A stretch of 64,000 nt of DNA from Deltaproteobacteria bacterium HGW-Deltaproteobacteria-15 (GTDB lineage Bacteria; Desulfobacterota; DSM-4660; Desulfatiglandales; HGW-15): positions 1 to 64,000 of the forward strand of contig PHBH01000004.1 in NCBI GenBank assembly GCA_002840535.1, read 5' to 3'. Position numbers and translations under genes: made by a program. Below the pieces are notes generated by a model that worked only from the letters and a program-made list of their open reading frames with translations, was not told where the DNA came from and did no database searches. Positions 18,701 to 26,276 of the stretch are shown piece by piece. Position 1 is the first letter of the stretch, and each line of letters opens with the position of its first letter.

Positions 18701-18965
18701 CCAGGAAGGAGAACCCCCGCACCGCCTTCACCTGCGGAGCGGCAAGGAGCGTTGAGCTGATCGGGTAGGTAATCTGATCTTCCACCAGGTCAGGGCTTCT
18801 GCCCAGCCAGTCCGTATAGACGATCACCTGGGTGTCGCTTTGATCGGGAAGCGCGTCCAGAGAGGAGTGCTGAATTGCCCAGTAGCCCCAGCCTGCGAGG
18901 ATGGCTGCCAAGAGGATGGTTGCGAGCCTCTCCCTGCCGCACAGTTCGATGATCCGCGCTATCAT
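15774..18965 (-). CDS. cusA: Copper/silver efflux RND transporter CusA
   Basis: 1063-residue inner-membrane heavy-metal RND pump that exports Cu(I)/Ag(I) using the proton gradient. The family layout is intact: an N-terminal helix, LPDQSDTQVIV, the TM4 Asp in IGVLVDASIIMVENAHKR and the TM10-11 segment MIALAGLDAETDVVMLLYLD. Metal-relay methionines are present in SESMPALYEG and in RIDMLSTGIRTPMGMKI, which marks the Cus subgroup rather than Zn/Co-type CzcA. The ATG overlaps the CusB stop by four bases, so the pair is translationally coupled. No outer-membrane factor (CusC) gene is present in the window. Confidence 0.92.
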   Translation of the reverse strand: MIARIIELCGRERLATILLAAILAGWGYWAIQHSSLDALPDQSDTQVIVYTDWLGRSPDLVEDQITYPISSTLLAAPQVKAVRGFSFLGSSFIYVIFNDGTDIYWARSRVLEYLQAVKGKIPADVNPVLGPDASGVGWGFCYALVDEKGDRDPSEMRSLQDYNVKLALESVPGVAQVASIGGFVKQYQIAVDPNRLLSYGIPINKVFEAIRKSNNDIEGRVIEFSGAEYVVRGRGYIRGINDLEVIPVGGDGSGTPVFLRDIAQVRLGPEFRRGIADLDGRGEVAGGIVVVRYGENVLNVIDRVKERIRDNIGPSLPEGVKIVTTYDRSDLIHQAVDTLRNEIILLFVVVSIICLVFLFHLPSALVVILTLPGAVLISFIFLYYLRVTSNIMSLSGIAISIGVLVDASIIMVENAHKRLEEAQSAGQSTVSRTEIVIGAAKEVGPSLFFALMVITVAFLPIFTLQGQEGRLFRPLAYAKTFAMLAASGLAITLTPALMTLFIRGRIRPEQENPVNRAMQRVYDPIVRISLRFPKMVVAGAVVLMAITAYPIFKLGSESMPALYEGALFYMPVTAPGVSISEASSLLQKQDRIIKSFPEVSQVFGKAGRAETATDPAPLEMFETVINLKPKSEWREGMTVEKLVMEMNDALALTGVVNSFTSPIKARIDMLSTGIRTPMGMKIFGPDIKEIEKIGIELERRLKEVVHTRSVYAERVNTGYFLDIAIKREKAARYNLTIDDVNEIIQSSVGGLNVTTTIEGRGRYPVNIRYARELRSDVDSLKRVLLPISFTEAQSDLLPVASPGTAHVPLSQLADIRIVSGATQIKSEAGMLTGYVYIDCGATDAGTYIREAKKRLASFKVPDGYRIEWSGDYERIQSIRRHLKTVIPLTILLILILIYTSTRSYVKTAVVLLSFPFALAGAFWLLYLLGYHMSTAVWVGMIALAGLDAETDVVMLLYLDLSHNRWKEEGKLNTLSDLQDAVRHGAVKRVRPKIMTLGTTLIGLVPILFSTGIGSEIMKSIAAPMIGGLVTSTVLELAIYPAIYMLWKKRSMAKDMELSRLSAP

Positions 18966-20197
18966 TGGACCACCCCTCTCAGTTTGGCCTCCGAATCGAT
19001 GAGGAAGACAGCGGATGAGGCGATCTTCTCTCCGGGCTTGAGCCCGCTCACAACCTCGACCATGCTGTCGGCCCTGTCGCCGATCCTGACCTGACGGGCG
19101 GAGAAGAAGCCGTCACCGGCATCGACATAAACGATTCGCCTCTTTCCGGTGTCGAGGATGGCGGATTCAGGAATGGCGAGTCGCTCCCCCAGGTCGAGAT
19201 CCATCTCCACATCGGCGAACATCTGGGGCTTCAAGAGCAAATCGGGATTGGAGATAACGAACCGAACCTTGGCCGTCCTGGTCTGGCCCGACAGGGAGGG
19301 GTAGACGAAATCAACCTTGGCCGGGAATTCTTTGCTGGGATAATAACTCAGGGTGATTTTTGCATTCTGGCCGGCCTTTACGAAGGGGATTTCGTACTCA
19401 TAGATATCGGCCAGCACCCATACCGCGGAGAGATCGACAATATCGAATATCTTGTCACCGGGGGCTACCCGCGTCCCGTTGAAAACCGGTTTCTGGAAAA
19501 CGTATCCGCTTACAGGACTCCTGACAGTAAGTGTCTTTATCGGCTTATTGCTCGTTTCAATTTCCTTTATCTGTTTCTCGGGTATTTCCCACAGCGACAA
19601 TTTCTGCTTGATCACATCGACAAGGGGATCGATGTCATACATGGTGATCCTTCCCACTATCCCGGTTCGGTCTCCCAGGCTGAATTCCATGTTTCTCTGG
19701 CTGCGAATACCGAGACTCGGTCTCCATTTCAGAAAATTGAGATACTCGAGCTGAACGGACAATAGTTCCGGGCTGTAAATTTCCGCAAGCGGCGTGCCCT
19801 TCTCCACATATTTTCCCGTGTAGTCCGCATAGAGCTTCTCCACCCACCCGTCCAACTTGATGTTGACGGTAGTCAGCCTCGTCTCGTCGATCTCTACCCG
19901 CCCCACGGTTCTGACCGTCTTCTTCAGAGGGATTACCGCAGCCGCAACGGTCTTTATTCCCATCAACCGCTGTCTGTCCGGAGGGACTTCAACCTCTACG
20001 TCCTGCTCCTTCTCACCGCTGTCTGTTTGAGAAGACTCCGGCGAGATTCCGGAGGCGGTCTCCGCCGAAGCGTATGCGGACGGAGATGCGTTCATTCGGG
20101 GTATCCCCCTGCCGGCACCCTCATAAATGGAGAGGAGGAGGAACGCGGCGGGGATCATGACCGACAGGACAAGACCGGCAGATAATGTTTTCTTCAT
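18962..20197 (-). CDS. cusB: Cus-type periplasmic adaptor (membrane fusion protein)
   Basis: About 411 residues. It links the CusA pump to an outer-membrane channel and can hand over metal. The start at 20197 has GAGG 7 bases upstream and begins a membrane anchor (LSAGLVLSVMIPAAFLLL). A frame-extending ATG 32 codons upstream lies in a dispersed intergenic repeat and is rejected. The domains in order are barrel-sandwich (VGRVEIDETRLTTVNIKLDG), alpha-hairpin (LLSVQLEYLNFLKW), lipoyl half (VRSPVSGYVFQKPV) and beta-barrel (VWVLADIYEYEIPFVKAGQ). CusA follows with an ATGA overlap. Confidence 0.9.
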   Translation of the reverse strand: MKKTLSAGLVLSVMIPAAFLLLSIYEGAGRGIPRMNASPSAYASAETASGISPESSQTDSGEKEQDVEVEVPPDRQRLMGIKTVAAAVIPLKKTVRTVGRVEIDETRLTTVNIKLDGWVEKLYADYTGKYVEKGTPLAEIYSPELLSVQLEYLNFLKWRPSLGIRSQRNMEFSLGDRTGIVGRITMYDIDPLVDVIKQKLSLWEIPEKQIKEIETSNKPIKTLTVRSPVSGYVFQKPVFNGTRVAPGDKIFDIVDLSAVWVLADIYEYEIPFVKAGQNAKITLSYYPSKEFPAKVDFVYPSLSGQTRTAKVRFVISNPDLLLKPQMFADVEMDLDLGERLAIPESAILDTGKRRIVYVDAGDGFFSARQVRIGDRADSMVEVVSGLKPGEKIASSAVFLIDSEAKLRGVVQ

Positions 20198-20220
20198 TCC
20201 AGTACCTCGTTGTCGTTTTT

Positions 20221-20268
20221 CAGGAATAGATTGAGAAAATCTCATTTCGGGCGGAGTGGGAGATCTTG
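20221..20268. repeat. Dispersed intergenic repeat, half copy of the element at 45955
   Basis: The stretch CAGGAATA...TCATTTCGGGCGGAGTG...ATCTTGG matches the left half of the inverted-repeat element at 45955-46083 with few differences. It lies between the YtkA-like gene and cusB, and explains a spurious N-terminal extension of CusB. Confidence 0.6.
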
Positions 20269-20289
20269 GATTAGGATTGTTGTTCGAGG

Positions 20290-20748
20290 TCATCTCACGT
20301 CGATAAGAACCGTCATGCGGATCGGTTTTCCCGCAACATCTGCCCTGATGACGATGTTCCAGGGGCCCTTCATGATCAAATCCATGGTTGCACCGTATCC
20401 GGTATCGTGGGGGGAGGCTTTTACCGTGTAGTTCATGGGGGCCATGCCGGGCATGGGCGGCATGAAATAATTGACCTTTACCGGGGCGTCAACGACGTGC
20501 TTCCCGAGGGAATCCCTGATTTCGACCTTTATATCGTTCTTGCCCAGAATGGGAGGATTCCGGTTTATGGAGACTTCCATCGTGTAGCCCTGCAGATTCC
20601 GTTTCACCACAAAATCTCTCCCGTGTGCCATGGGAACGAGGATCATGAGCAAGAGGATGAGGAGAAATAGATCCCTTGGGAGTCTCCACCATATCGAGGA
20701 TCTCGTGTTCTGGATTGAACTTTTCATGGCGCTCACTTTGGTTTTCAC
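20290..20748 (-). CDS. YtkA/FixH-like periplasmic protein, Met-rich
   Basis: 152 residues from a GTG start preceded by AAGGA (an internal ATG at codon 8 is possible). An N-terminal helix (LFLLILLLMILVPMAHG) is a signal or anchor. The mature part is a single beta-sandwich with the YtkA-like pattern: LQGYTMEVSINRNPP, VEIRDSLGK, the Met-rich loop NYFMPPMPGMAPM and GPWNIVIRADVAGK. The Met cluster would suit Cu(I) binding. It ends just before cusB, and YtkA-like proteins often accompany Cus/Czc pumps. A periplasmic copper-binding role is inferred. Confidence 0.75.
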   Translation of the reverse strand: MKTKVSAMKSSIQNTRSSIWWRLPRDLFLLILLLMILVPMAHGRDFVVKRNLQGYTMEVSINRNPPILGKNDIKVEIRDSLGKHVVDAPVKVNYFMPPMPGMAPMNYTVKASPHDTGYGATMDLIMKGPWNIVIRADVAGKPIRMTVLIDVR

Positions 20749-20841
20749 CTATATCCTTCATTCGGACGGCGGGTTGAAGGTCGTCAGTTGCAGGTTGTCA
20801 GTTCTTTCATTCACAACCTACAACCCGCCACCCGCCGCGGG

Positions 20842-21843
20842 CTATATCAGATCGAGCACAAGATTCGCAGTCACGATCCTCCAGATCGAAACAAGAGCGA
20901 AGAGGAGGTAACAACCGATCGAGGCGAGGGCAAGTTTTCGGTTGATGGCCGGGATAATGTACATGAGACTCTTTATGCGCCGGAACAGCTGCAGGAGCCC
21001 CACTCCGGCGCCGCAGACTACCCCGCACAGGAGACTGCCGTAGAGCAGATAGCCGATGTAGCCGTACTCTCTCTGAAGAATACAGAAGGGGCAATGGTGG
21101 GTCGGGAGCTCATAAAAATAGAGCGATATAAAGGAGACCAGGGAGAGGGCGAAAACCGGAAACGCGGCAATGGAGAGAAGAGAGAAGAGCCTGCCGCCCA
21201 GTCCCCTTAACAGGTAATGCAGACCCGCTGACGCAAGAAGAATCACGCTCGTGTAAAAGGGGATCATCATAAGCCCCGGCGGAATGGCTGCGAGCTGGCC
21301 GGGAAGGGACTCCTGGTTGGAACTGAAGAGGCTGCCGCAGCATGAGGTGATCACGTCGGGTCTCAGCTTCACAAAGTATCCTGCCTGGAAGACCGCCTCG
21401 GCAACCACGAAAGGAACGATAACCAGGAGCAGGATGAACTTTTTTCTGATCAGCGGGTAGTCATATGCGCGGCCGTCCGCATGATTCATAATGAGCCAGA
21501 GCCCTGCAAGAATGCAGTTGAAGATCTTGAGGACGAATGCGGGGTAGCCATACGGGTTGACATGGAGACTGCCGGCCGCGCACATGGCGCCCACGAAGCG
21601 GGTATGGAGATCGTCTGCGGTATAGATATAGAGGAAAAGGGAACCGATCTGGAACGCGAAGGCGCAGGCGAGGAGCGTCGAGATGAGATACGTGCTTCGT
21701 TCAAGCGCCAGCTGCTGTTCGCTGCCGGTGGCAGCATCCCAGCGCCTGATGATCTTCCAGCCGAAAACGGCTGCACAGAGCACCATAAGAGTGACAAGAC
21801 CGGATGCGAGAAGGAGGGCTACGATGGCCGGGTGGAGGATCAT
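20842..21843 (-). CDS. Polytopic membrane protein with CPFC and CC motifs, unknown function
   Basis: 333 residues with about eight predicted membrane helices (first helix at 5-25, last near the C-terminus). Two cysteine sites stand out: ITSCCGSLF in an extramembrane loop and THHCPFCILQ shortly after the sixth helix. His and CxxC near the membrane face suggest metal or redox chemistry, but I do not recognise a named family. Its ATG overlaps the stop of the ABC ATPase by four bases, so it is made with the transporter. It may be a third component of a copper-related ABC system with the upstream NosL genes; this is inference. Confidence 0.75.
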   Translation of the reverse strand: MILHPAIVALLLASGLVTLMVLCAAVFGWKIIRRWDAATGSEQQLALERSTYLISTLLACAFAFQIGSLFLYIYTADDLHTRFVGAMCAAGSLHVNPYGYPAFVLKIFNCILAGLWLIMNHADGRAYDYPLIRKKFILLLVIVPFVVAEAVFQAGYFVKLRPDVITSCCGSLFSSNQESLPGQLAAIPPGLMMIPFYTSVILLASAGLHYLLRGLGGRLFSLLSIAAFPVFALSLVSFISLYFYELPTHHCPFCILQREYGYIGYLLYGSLLCGVVCGAGVGLLQLFRRIKSLMYIIPAINRKLALASIGCYLLFALVSIWRIVTANLVLDLI

Positions 21844-22565
21844 GCGGCCCTCCCGTCGACCTTGCCGTCCCGGACGCTGACGACGTTGTCCACAACGGGG
21901 TCATCATACACAATGGGGTCATGGCTGGACAGGATCGCCGTCTTGCCCTGCTCCTTGAGGTTTGCCATAATCGCCATGAACTCACGGGAGAGATTCGTAT
22001 CGAGATGAGACGTCGGCTCATCCGCGATGATCACGGGCGGGTCGTTGATGAGGGCTCTTGCGATCGCCACCCTTTGCGCCTCGCCGCCGGAGAGCCACTC
22101 CACACGCGCAGACGCCCGGTGAGACACGGAGAGGGTCTCCATGATCTCCAAGGCCCGTTTCCTGATGATCCGGAAGGGCTCTCCCAGCGGATAGGCCGGC
22201 AGCATCACGTTTTCCAGCGCCGAGATCCCCCTGATGAGATGAAACTGCTGAAAGATGAATCCGAACGTCCTTCTTCGTATCCCGGTCAGGAAGCGCTCGG
22301 GCAGGCTCGTTACCTCCAACTCCGGGGATCCGCCGTTCCCGGAAAACCCCGGTACCCCCTCGCTCAGGCACAGCCTGATCCTTCCTGATGTCGGCCTCGC
22401 CATGCACCCTATGAGGGAGAGGAGAGTCGTCTTGCCGGAGCCGCTCGGCCCTTTCAGCACGGTCAACCTGTTCTCCCCAAGAGACAGGCTCACCCCGTCG
22501 ATGGCCGTGTATTCGTTCGGCCGGCCGCCGTTGAAGGTCTTTTTCACATTCACCAGTTCGAGCAT
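21840..22565 (-). CDS. LolD/MacB-type ABC transporter ATP-binding protein
   Basis: 241 residues, cytoplasmic ATPase. Walker A is GPSGSGKTTLL near 39-49, the Q-loop is IFQQFHLI, the signature is LSGGEAQRVAIARAL, Walker B is VIIADEPTSHLD, and the switch His is in SSHDP. The region between Walker A and the Q-loop is longer than in LolD (an insert of about 15 residues around EGVPGFSGNGG). It starts one base after the permease stop, with GAGG upstream. Together with the FtsX-type permease it would drive a periplasm-facing mechanotransmission transporter. Confidence 0.88.
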   Translation of the reverse strand: MLELVNVKKTFNGGRPNEYTAIDGVSLSLGENRLTVLKGPSGSGKTTLLSLIGCMARPTSGRIRLCLSEGVPGFSGNGGSPELEVTSLPERFLTGIRRRTFGFIFQQFHLIRGISALENVMLPAYPLGEPFRIIRKRALEIMETLSVSHRASARVEWLSGGEAQRVAIARALINDPPVIIADEPTSHLDTNLSREFMAIMANLKEQGKTAILSSHDPIVYDDPVVDNVVSVRDGKVDGRAA

Positions 22566-22566
22566 G

Positions 22567-23697
22567 TCAGGACCTCATGATGGAATCAGGATCTACGATA
22601 GACGCGCGCCAGGAGGGGATGATCGTTGCAACAATGTAAGGCACCACCGTCAGGAAGAAGAGGGTCGTCAATTCGTAAGGGCTGATGAACGGGGTCAGCC
22701 GGAATTCGGGATAGAGGATCGACCAGCCCCTCAAAACCTGTTCGAAGAGGGGCGCGGAAGCGACGAAGACATGGAGGTATGCGAATACCATTCCGAGGAG
22801 AAACGCGGTCAAAGACACGGCAACGGCTTCCCACAGCTTCATCGCTATGACATCGCCGGTCTCCCAGCCGATCGCCTTCAGTGTGCCGATCTCCCTCTTT
22901 TCCTCGGCGCTCAGGCCTGAGGCTTTTTCGAAGGAGAAGATGACGAAGGCGAGCAACGCAGTGGCTACTACGACGATGATCACACCCCCGCGCCAGTCAA
23001 AAACAGCATCGTAGGTTCTTGCGATCTCCTCACGGATGATCGGTCTTGTGTCGGGAAGGATCTCCGCCACCTTGGCTGCGACAGTCGCCACCTCTCGAGG
23101 ATTTCTTACCCTTACCGTCAGGTCGGTGGCCACACCCTTTTCCAGTCCGAAAAAGTCCCTGAAGTCTTGCTCCGACAGGATGATCAGGTCGGCTGAAACG
23201 AGCTCCGATGCGGCGGGGAGGATCTCCTTGACATCAAAATTGAACAACATGCCCTCGTGACCCCTTAAGGCAAGCGCATCCCCTTCCTGGATCTGGAGGG
23301 TCCTCGATACCCCTTGTCCGATGACAACGGTTCCGACCTCGTCAGAGAAGTCGTCCCGCGTCATCACCGTATAGTTGGCGCCGGCCATGTAGTAGTACCC
23401 CCAAAGCCGCTCCTTCACCGAGGCCACGCCGCTGATGCGCCTGATCCGTTCCGCATACCGGATCGGGATGAAGTCGTGCCTGCCGACTACCTGTCTCTGG
23501 ACCACGATCTCAGGGGCCTCCGCAAGGACCATGCTTGCCTCTTTTTTGAGCGCACCGGTGAAGAAGACGACCGATGCCAGGAGCATCACGACAAAGGTGT
23601 AAACGGATATCAGCGCAAGGTTCTTTCCCTTTCTTCTCGACAGGGCGGCAATGGTGAAGTCGATCACGTTTCTCTGTCTCTCAACCCATTTTCTCAT
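22567..23697 (-). CDS. FtsX/MacB-type ABC transporter permease
   Basis: 376 residues. One helix near 28-48 is followed by a periplasmic MacB-PCD-like domain (about 50-230). Then come three helices including the FtsX signature segment SAEEKREIGTLKAIGWETGDVIAMKLWEA (read in two parts around 262-290). GAGG precedes the ATG. It is co-transcribed with the ATPase and the polytopic protein downstream, and the small exported protein upstream overlaps its start. The substrate is unknown; the NosL/YtkA/Cus context suggests copper handling. Confidence 0.85.
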   Translation of the reverse strand: MRKWVERQRNVIDFTIAALSRRKGKNLALISVYTFVVMLLASVVFFTGALKKEASMVLAEAPEIVVQRQVVGRHDFIPIRYAERIRRISGVASVKERLWGYYYMAGANYTVMTRDDFSDEVGTVVIGQGVSRTLQIQEGDALALRGHEGMLFNFDVKEILPAASELVSADLIILSEQDFRDFFGLEKGVATDLTVRVRNPREVATVAAKVAEILPDTRPIIREEIARTYDAVFDWRGGVIIVVVATALLAFVIFSFEKASGLSAEEKREIGTLKAIGWETGDVIAMKLWEAVAVSLTAFLLGMVFAYLHVFVASAPLFEQVLRGWSILYPEFRLTPFISPYELTTLFFLTVVPYIVATIIPSWRASIVDPDSIMRS

Positions 23698-23989
23698 GGT
23701 TCGTCCTCATTCTTTTGGGGGGTCGCGTCAGGGAGCCTGCCGGGAAGTGCTCAGCTGACATCGGGTAGTCCTGGAAAGGGGAATGGAGGTCCGCTTGCGA
23801 AAGGTGGCGTGTGTAGCGGGCTTCCGTGAAAAGGCAAAGGTCGGTGAGTTGAAGCGTCTTCACCAGGGCGGCCTTGCCGTCTATGAGCGGCAGGTTCACA
23901 TTTCTCCGAAAATGAGCGTCGACAAAGAGAAGCGCGAAAAGAGATACGCCGCACGAGAGCCAGAGAAGAAATGCATTCGATTTTCTCAT
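23681..23989 (-). CDS. Small exported or membrane-anchored protein, unknown
   Basis: 102 residues from the ATG at 23989, with a purine-rich GGGGAGGGGAAAG upstream; an ATG at 24016 that overlaps the gspC stop is an alternative. An N-terminal helix (AFLLWLSCGVSLFALLFV) is followed by a polar region with no motif I recognise. Its last 17 bases overlap the permease gene, so it belongs to this operon. Confidence 0.5.
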   Translation of the reverse strand: MRKSNAFLLWLSCGVSLFALLFVDAHFRRNVNLPLIDGKAALVKTLQLTDLCLFTEARYTRHLSQADLHSPFQDYPMSAEHFPAGSLTRPPKRMRTNHEKMG

Positions 23990-24012
23990 TCCCGTCTTTC
24001 CCCTCCCCCTGA

Positions 24013-24663
24013 TCATCGTCGTTTTTGCCTGATCATGGCCGGGAGCCGCGATGCCACGCCCGACCCCAGCGCGCTTCGCTCGGGGACAGGGCGGGGAGGG
24101 CCCTCGACTGCTACCGGTCTGACAGGTTTTCTTGCTTCCGCCTGTTTGACCGCTGCTCCCTGTGGGGTCACATCAGTCTGGGGAAAGAGAAGGAGCGCCT
24201 CCTGCCGATTGTTTACTTCCAGGATGACCTGATCACGAAGGATCTTGGCTACCTTGGCATTCTGGATCGTGTCATTGAGGAAATAGATGTCTTCCTTCCG
24301 GGTTCCCCCGTCCATGATTGCGGCGAAGGATCCGTTGCCGCTGCGCATAACGACCCCTTTGAGCTTCAGGTTGAGCCTGGTCACCTGCACCGGCTTCTCC
24401 TCCACCGCCGGAGCGGGCTCAGCCTGGGGCCTTTGTCTCGTGGTGCGGAAAATGTCCTGCTGGACCAGGGCCTGATAATCGCTCATGCGCCTTCCCTCCC
24501 CCATGGGTTTTGTCCCTTTTTCCTTCTGCTGGAGATCCCTGTCCTCCATCGTGTCAGCCATCCCTTGCTTCGCCGACCATGACACGACAAGGGTATAACC
24601 CGTCCGGAGGATCAGGCACGCCAGGAGAACATTTACCGCAAGCAGCAGTCTCTTAGGACTCAT
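24013..24663 (-). CDS. gspC: Type II secretion inner-membrane protein GspC-like
   Basis: 216 residues. GspC connects the inner-membrane platform to the secretin. Visible features are an N-terminal helix (LLLAVNVLLACLILRTGYTLVV), a Lys/Gln linker and the homology region (LNLKLKGVVMR near 98, EDIYFLNDTIQNAKVAKI, LRDQVILEVNN). No PDZ domain follows, so it is a short GspC. It lies 9 bases after a nosL-like gene and about 10 kb from the damaged gspD and gspE on the same strand. No other Gsp genes are present here. Confidence 0.8.
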   Translation of the reverse strand: MSPKRLLLAVNVLLACLILRTGYTLVVSWSAKQGMADTMEDRDLQQKEKGTKPMGEGRRMSDYQALVQQDIFRTTRQRPQAEPAPAVEEKPVQVTRLNLKLKGVVMRSGNGSFAAIMDGGTRKEDIYFLNDTIQNAKVAKILRDQVILEVNNRQEALLLFPQTDVTPQGAAVKQAEARKPVRPVAVEGPPRPVPERSALGSGVASRLPAMIRQKRR

Positions 24664-24672
24664 GTTTGGCGC

Positions 24673-25173
24673 TCAATCCAGTTTCTCGATCGTTTCCCGT
24701 GTCACATCCTTGAATTTCAAGATGGCTTTCCCCTTGTGATCCGCCATGAAGGTCTCCGCATCGGCTTTGGATGAGAAGGGGATCAACTCCCGACCCATCG
24801 GGCCGTACACATCGCTCCCCACGACAAAGAACGCTTCTTCCGCTTTGATCAATTCCATATCGTAGTATTCGTTCACATAGATGACCGCGACGTCGCCGGG
24901 GTTTCTGCCCGGATCGTATTTCTTCAGGTTGAAATAGTACTTGAAGAGATCCTTGGCTCCGTCGAAGAATACGGCTTTCCCGTCCTTGAAGATAACCTCG
25001 GCCACCCAGTCCGGGTACTTGCTTACGAACATGCCGCAGACAGGGCATTTGTCCTGTTTGGAGGGTTTCCTCGGGCCGACATCCGCTCCCCACGAGAGGG
25101 CCGGGGTCAGCAGAAGGAAAAAGATCGCGAGGCAGGAAACGATGTGAATCCGGATATGCTTTTTCGTGCTCAT
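24673..25173 (-). CDS. nosL: NosL-family copper-binding protein 1
   Basis: 166 residues. The start at 25173 follows GGAGG at 5 bases; a longer frame upstream is not supported. A signal peptide (residues 1-29) is followed by KCPVCGMFVSKYPD (Cys43, Cys46, Met48), the NosL Cu(I) motif, then AVFFDGAKDLFKYYF and DVYGPMGRELIPF. NosL acts as a periplasmic copper chaperone for nitrous-oxide reductase, but no nos genes are visible, so the client here is probably different, for example the MCOs. It sits just upstream of gspC. Confidence 0.85.
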   Translation of the reverse strand: MSTKKHIRIHIVSCLAIFFLLLTPALSWGADVGPRKPSKQDKCPVCGMFVSKYPDWVAEVIFKDGKAVFFDGAKDLFKYYFNLKKYDPGRNPGDVAVIYVNEYYDMELIKAEEAFFVVGSDVYGPMGRELIPFSSKADAETFMADHKGKAILKFKDVTRETIEKLD

Positions 25174-25439
25174 GATTGCCTCCAGGCTCGACAGCAGGAA
25201 GTAGGCGGTACCGCGAAACCGCACACAGGACCTTGGCTGCGCTCGGCGGGCAGTGAAGTTCGCGCTCAGGTTCTCTCGCCGCTCTCCATTCTGAAGCATC
25301 GATAGATGGCCGGGGACCGGCTCGCCCTTCGATATCCCGGGGCGAGCGGTGCCCGGAGTGTGACGATCAAGACCACCTTCCTGAATGTTCATGATTTCCA
25401 AAGTCTCTTCTGACATGCTCTTTGCGCTGCGCGTCCCGC

Positions 25440-26030
25440 CTAGTGCGCACTTTTATGGCTCATCCTCTTGGCCTTCCGTCTTTCGCGGATCATCCTGGTG
25501 TCCTCGTACATGTCTGCATAGGCCGCCTGGATGGCCTTTTCAAAAGGAACTACTTCCCCTCCCTCTATTTTAGTGAACTGGTCGGCGCTTTCCTCTGTCG
25601 CGAATGCCCACTTGGCCCTTTTGGTCATGACACCCATCTTCTTGCCTCCCAGGACCCAGAATGCCTTTTCCGCGTCGATCAGGTTCCTGCCGTGATAATC
25701 CCCCACCCAGACCGACAGGGGGGTCTTGTCCAGATGCACGGCAATATCCGCGGCCGCACAATGGATGGAACACGTACCCAGCACAGAGCCGTCGTCATAT
25801 TGAATGAACACCCTGGAGTGGGCGAATTTCTCCCGGTCCATCCCGCAGAAGGGGCATGCCGCGACCTGCCGGATGTCATCTTTGGGCGCCGCGTTCCCCA
25901 GAGCGACTCCCTCGTGTTGAGGCTTGGAGCCGGCGCCATGGTCCGCCGACATTGCGGGGGGAATGATGGTGAAAACCGCGAGAACTCCAATCACACATGC
26001 CAGAAATCCGCTTGACCATACTCTTTTCAT
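25440..26030 (-). CDS. NosL-family copper-binding protein 2
   Basis: 196 residues from 26030, chosen because AGGAG lies 7 bases upstream. A signal peptide (LACVIGVLAVFTIIPPAMSA) is followed by a His/Gly linker and ACPFCGMDREKFAHS (Cys59, Cys62, Met64). A second Cys pair lies in GTCSIHCAAADIA (Cys87, Cys91). The rest has the NosL fold (DAEKAFWVLGGKKMGVMT). The extra Cys/His pair is a possible second copper site. It is separated from the next nosL by 266 bases in which I see no gene. Confidence 0.82.
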   Translation of the reverse strand: MKRVWSSGFLACVIGVLAVFTIIPPAMSADHGAGSKPQHEGVALGNAAPKDDIRQVAACPFCGMDREKFAHSRVFIQYDDGSVLGTCSIHCAAADIAVHLDKTPLSVWVGDYHGRNLIDAEKAFWVLGGKKMGVMTKRAKWAFATEESADQFTKIEGGEVVPFEKAIQAAYADMYEDTRMIRERRKAKRMSHKSAH

Positions 26031-26216
26031 TTTCTTTCTCCTTTTCCTTTTCGGGTTCATATCTCGGAATTCGCGTTTGAGAACTCCGCACCGCTGCATG
26101 TCCAGGCCGCCGTGCGGCCGGGACAACTCCACATCAACAGAAATTCGCTTTACTGGTTAACGATCGACCGGAACATTGAAGGGGTATGCTGGCCGGGGCG
26201 GTTGAGGGGTTTGTGA

Positions 26217-26247
26217 ACCCGGGCTCCGCTTCGCGCGGAGCCCGGGT
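26217..26247 (-). terminator. Strong hairpin after the large MCO gene
   Basis: A 13-bp perfect stem (ACCCGGGCTCCGC with its complement) and a short TTCGC loop lie 30-60 bases beyond the MCO stop. No T-run follows, so it may rely on stem strength or act as an mRNA 3' barrier. Confidence 0.55.
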
Positions 26248-26276
26248 GTATAAGGTTATGATTCAAAGTCGCCCTG

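Noticed and set aside
20198..20293. N-terminal extension of CusB by 32 codons
   Set aside because: The stretch is the dispersed CATTTCGGGCGGAGTG repeat; a GAGG site and a membrane anchor support the start at 20197.
24673..25416. Extended NosL with 81 extra N-terminal residues
   Set aside because: Places the signal peptide internally; GGAGG precedes the inner ATG at 25173.
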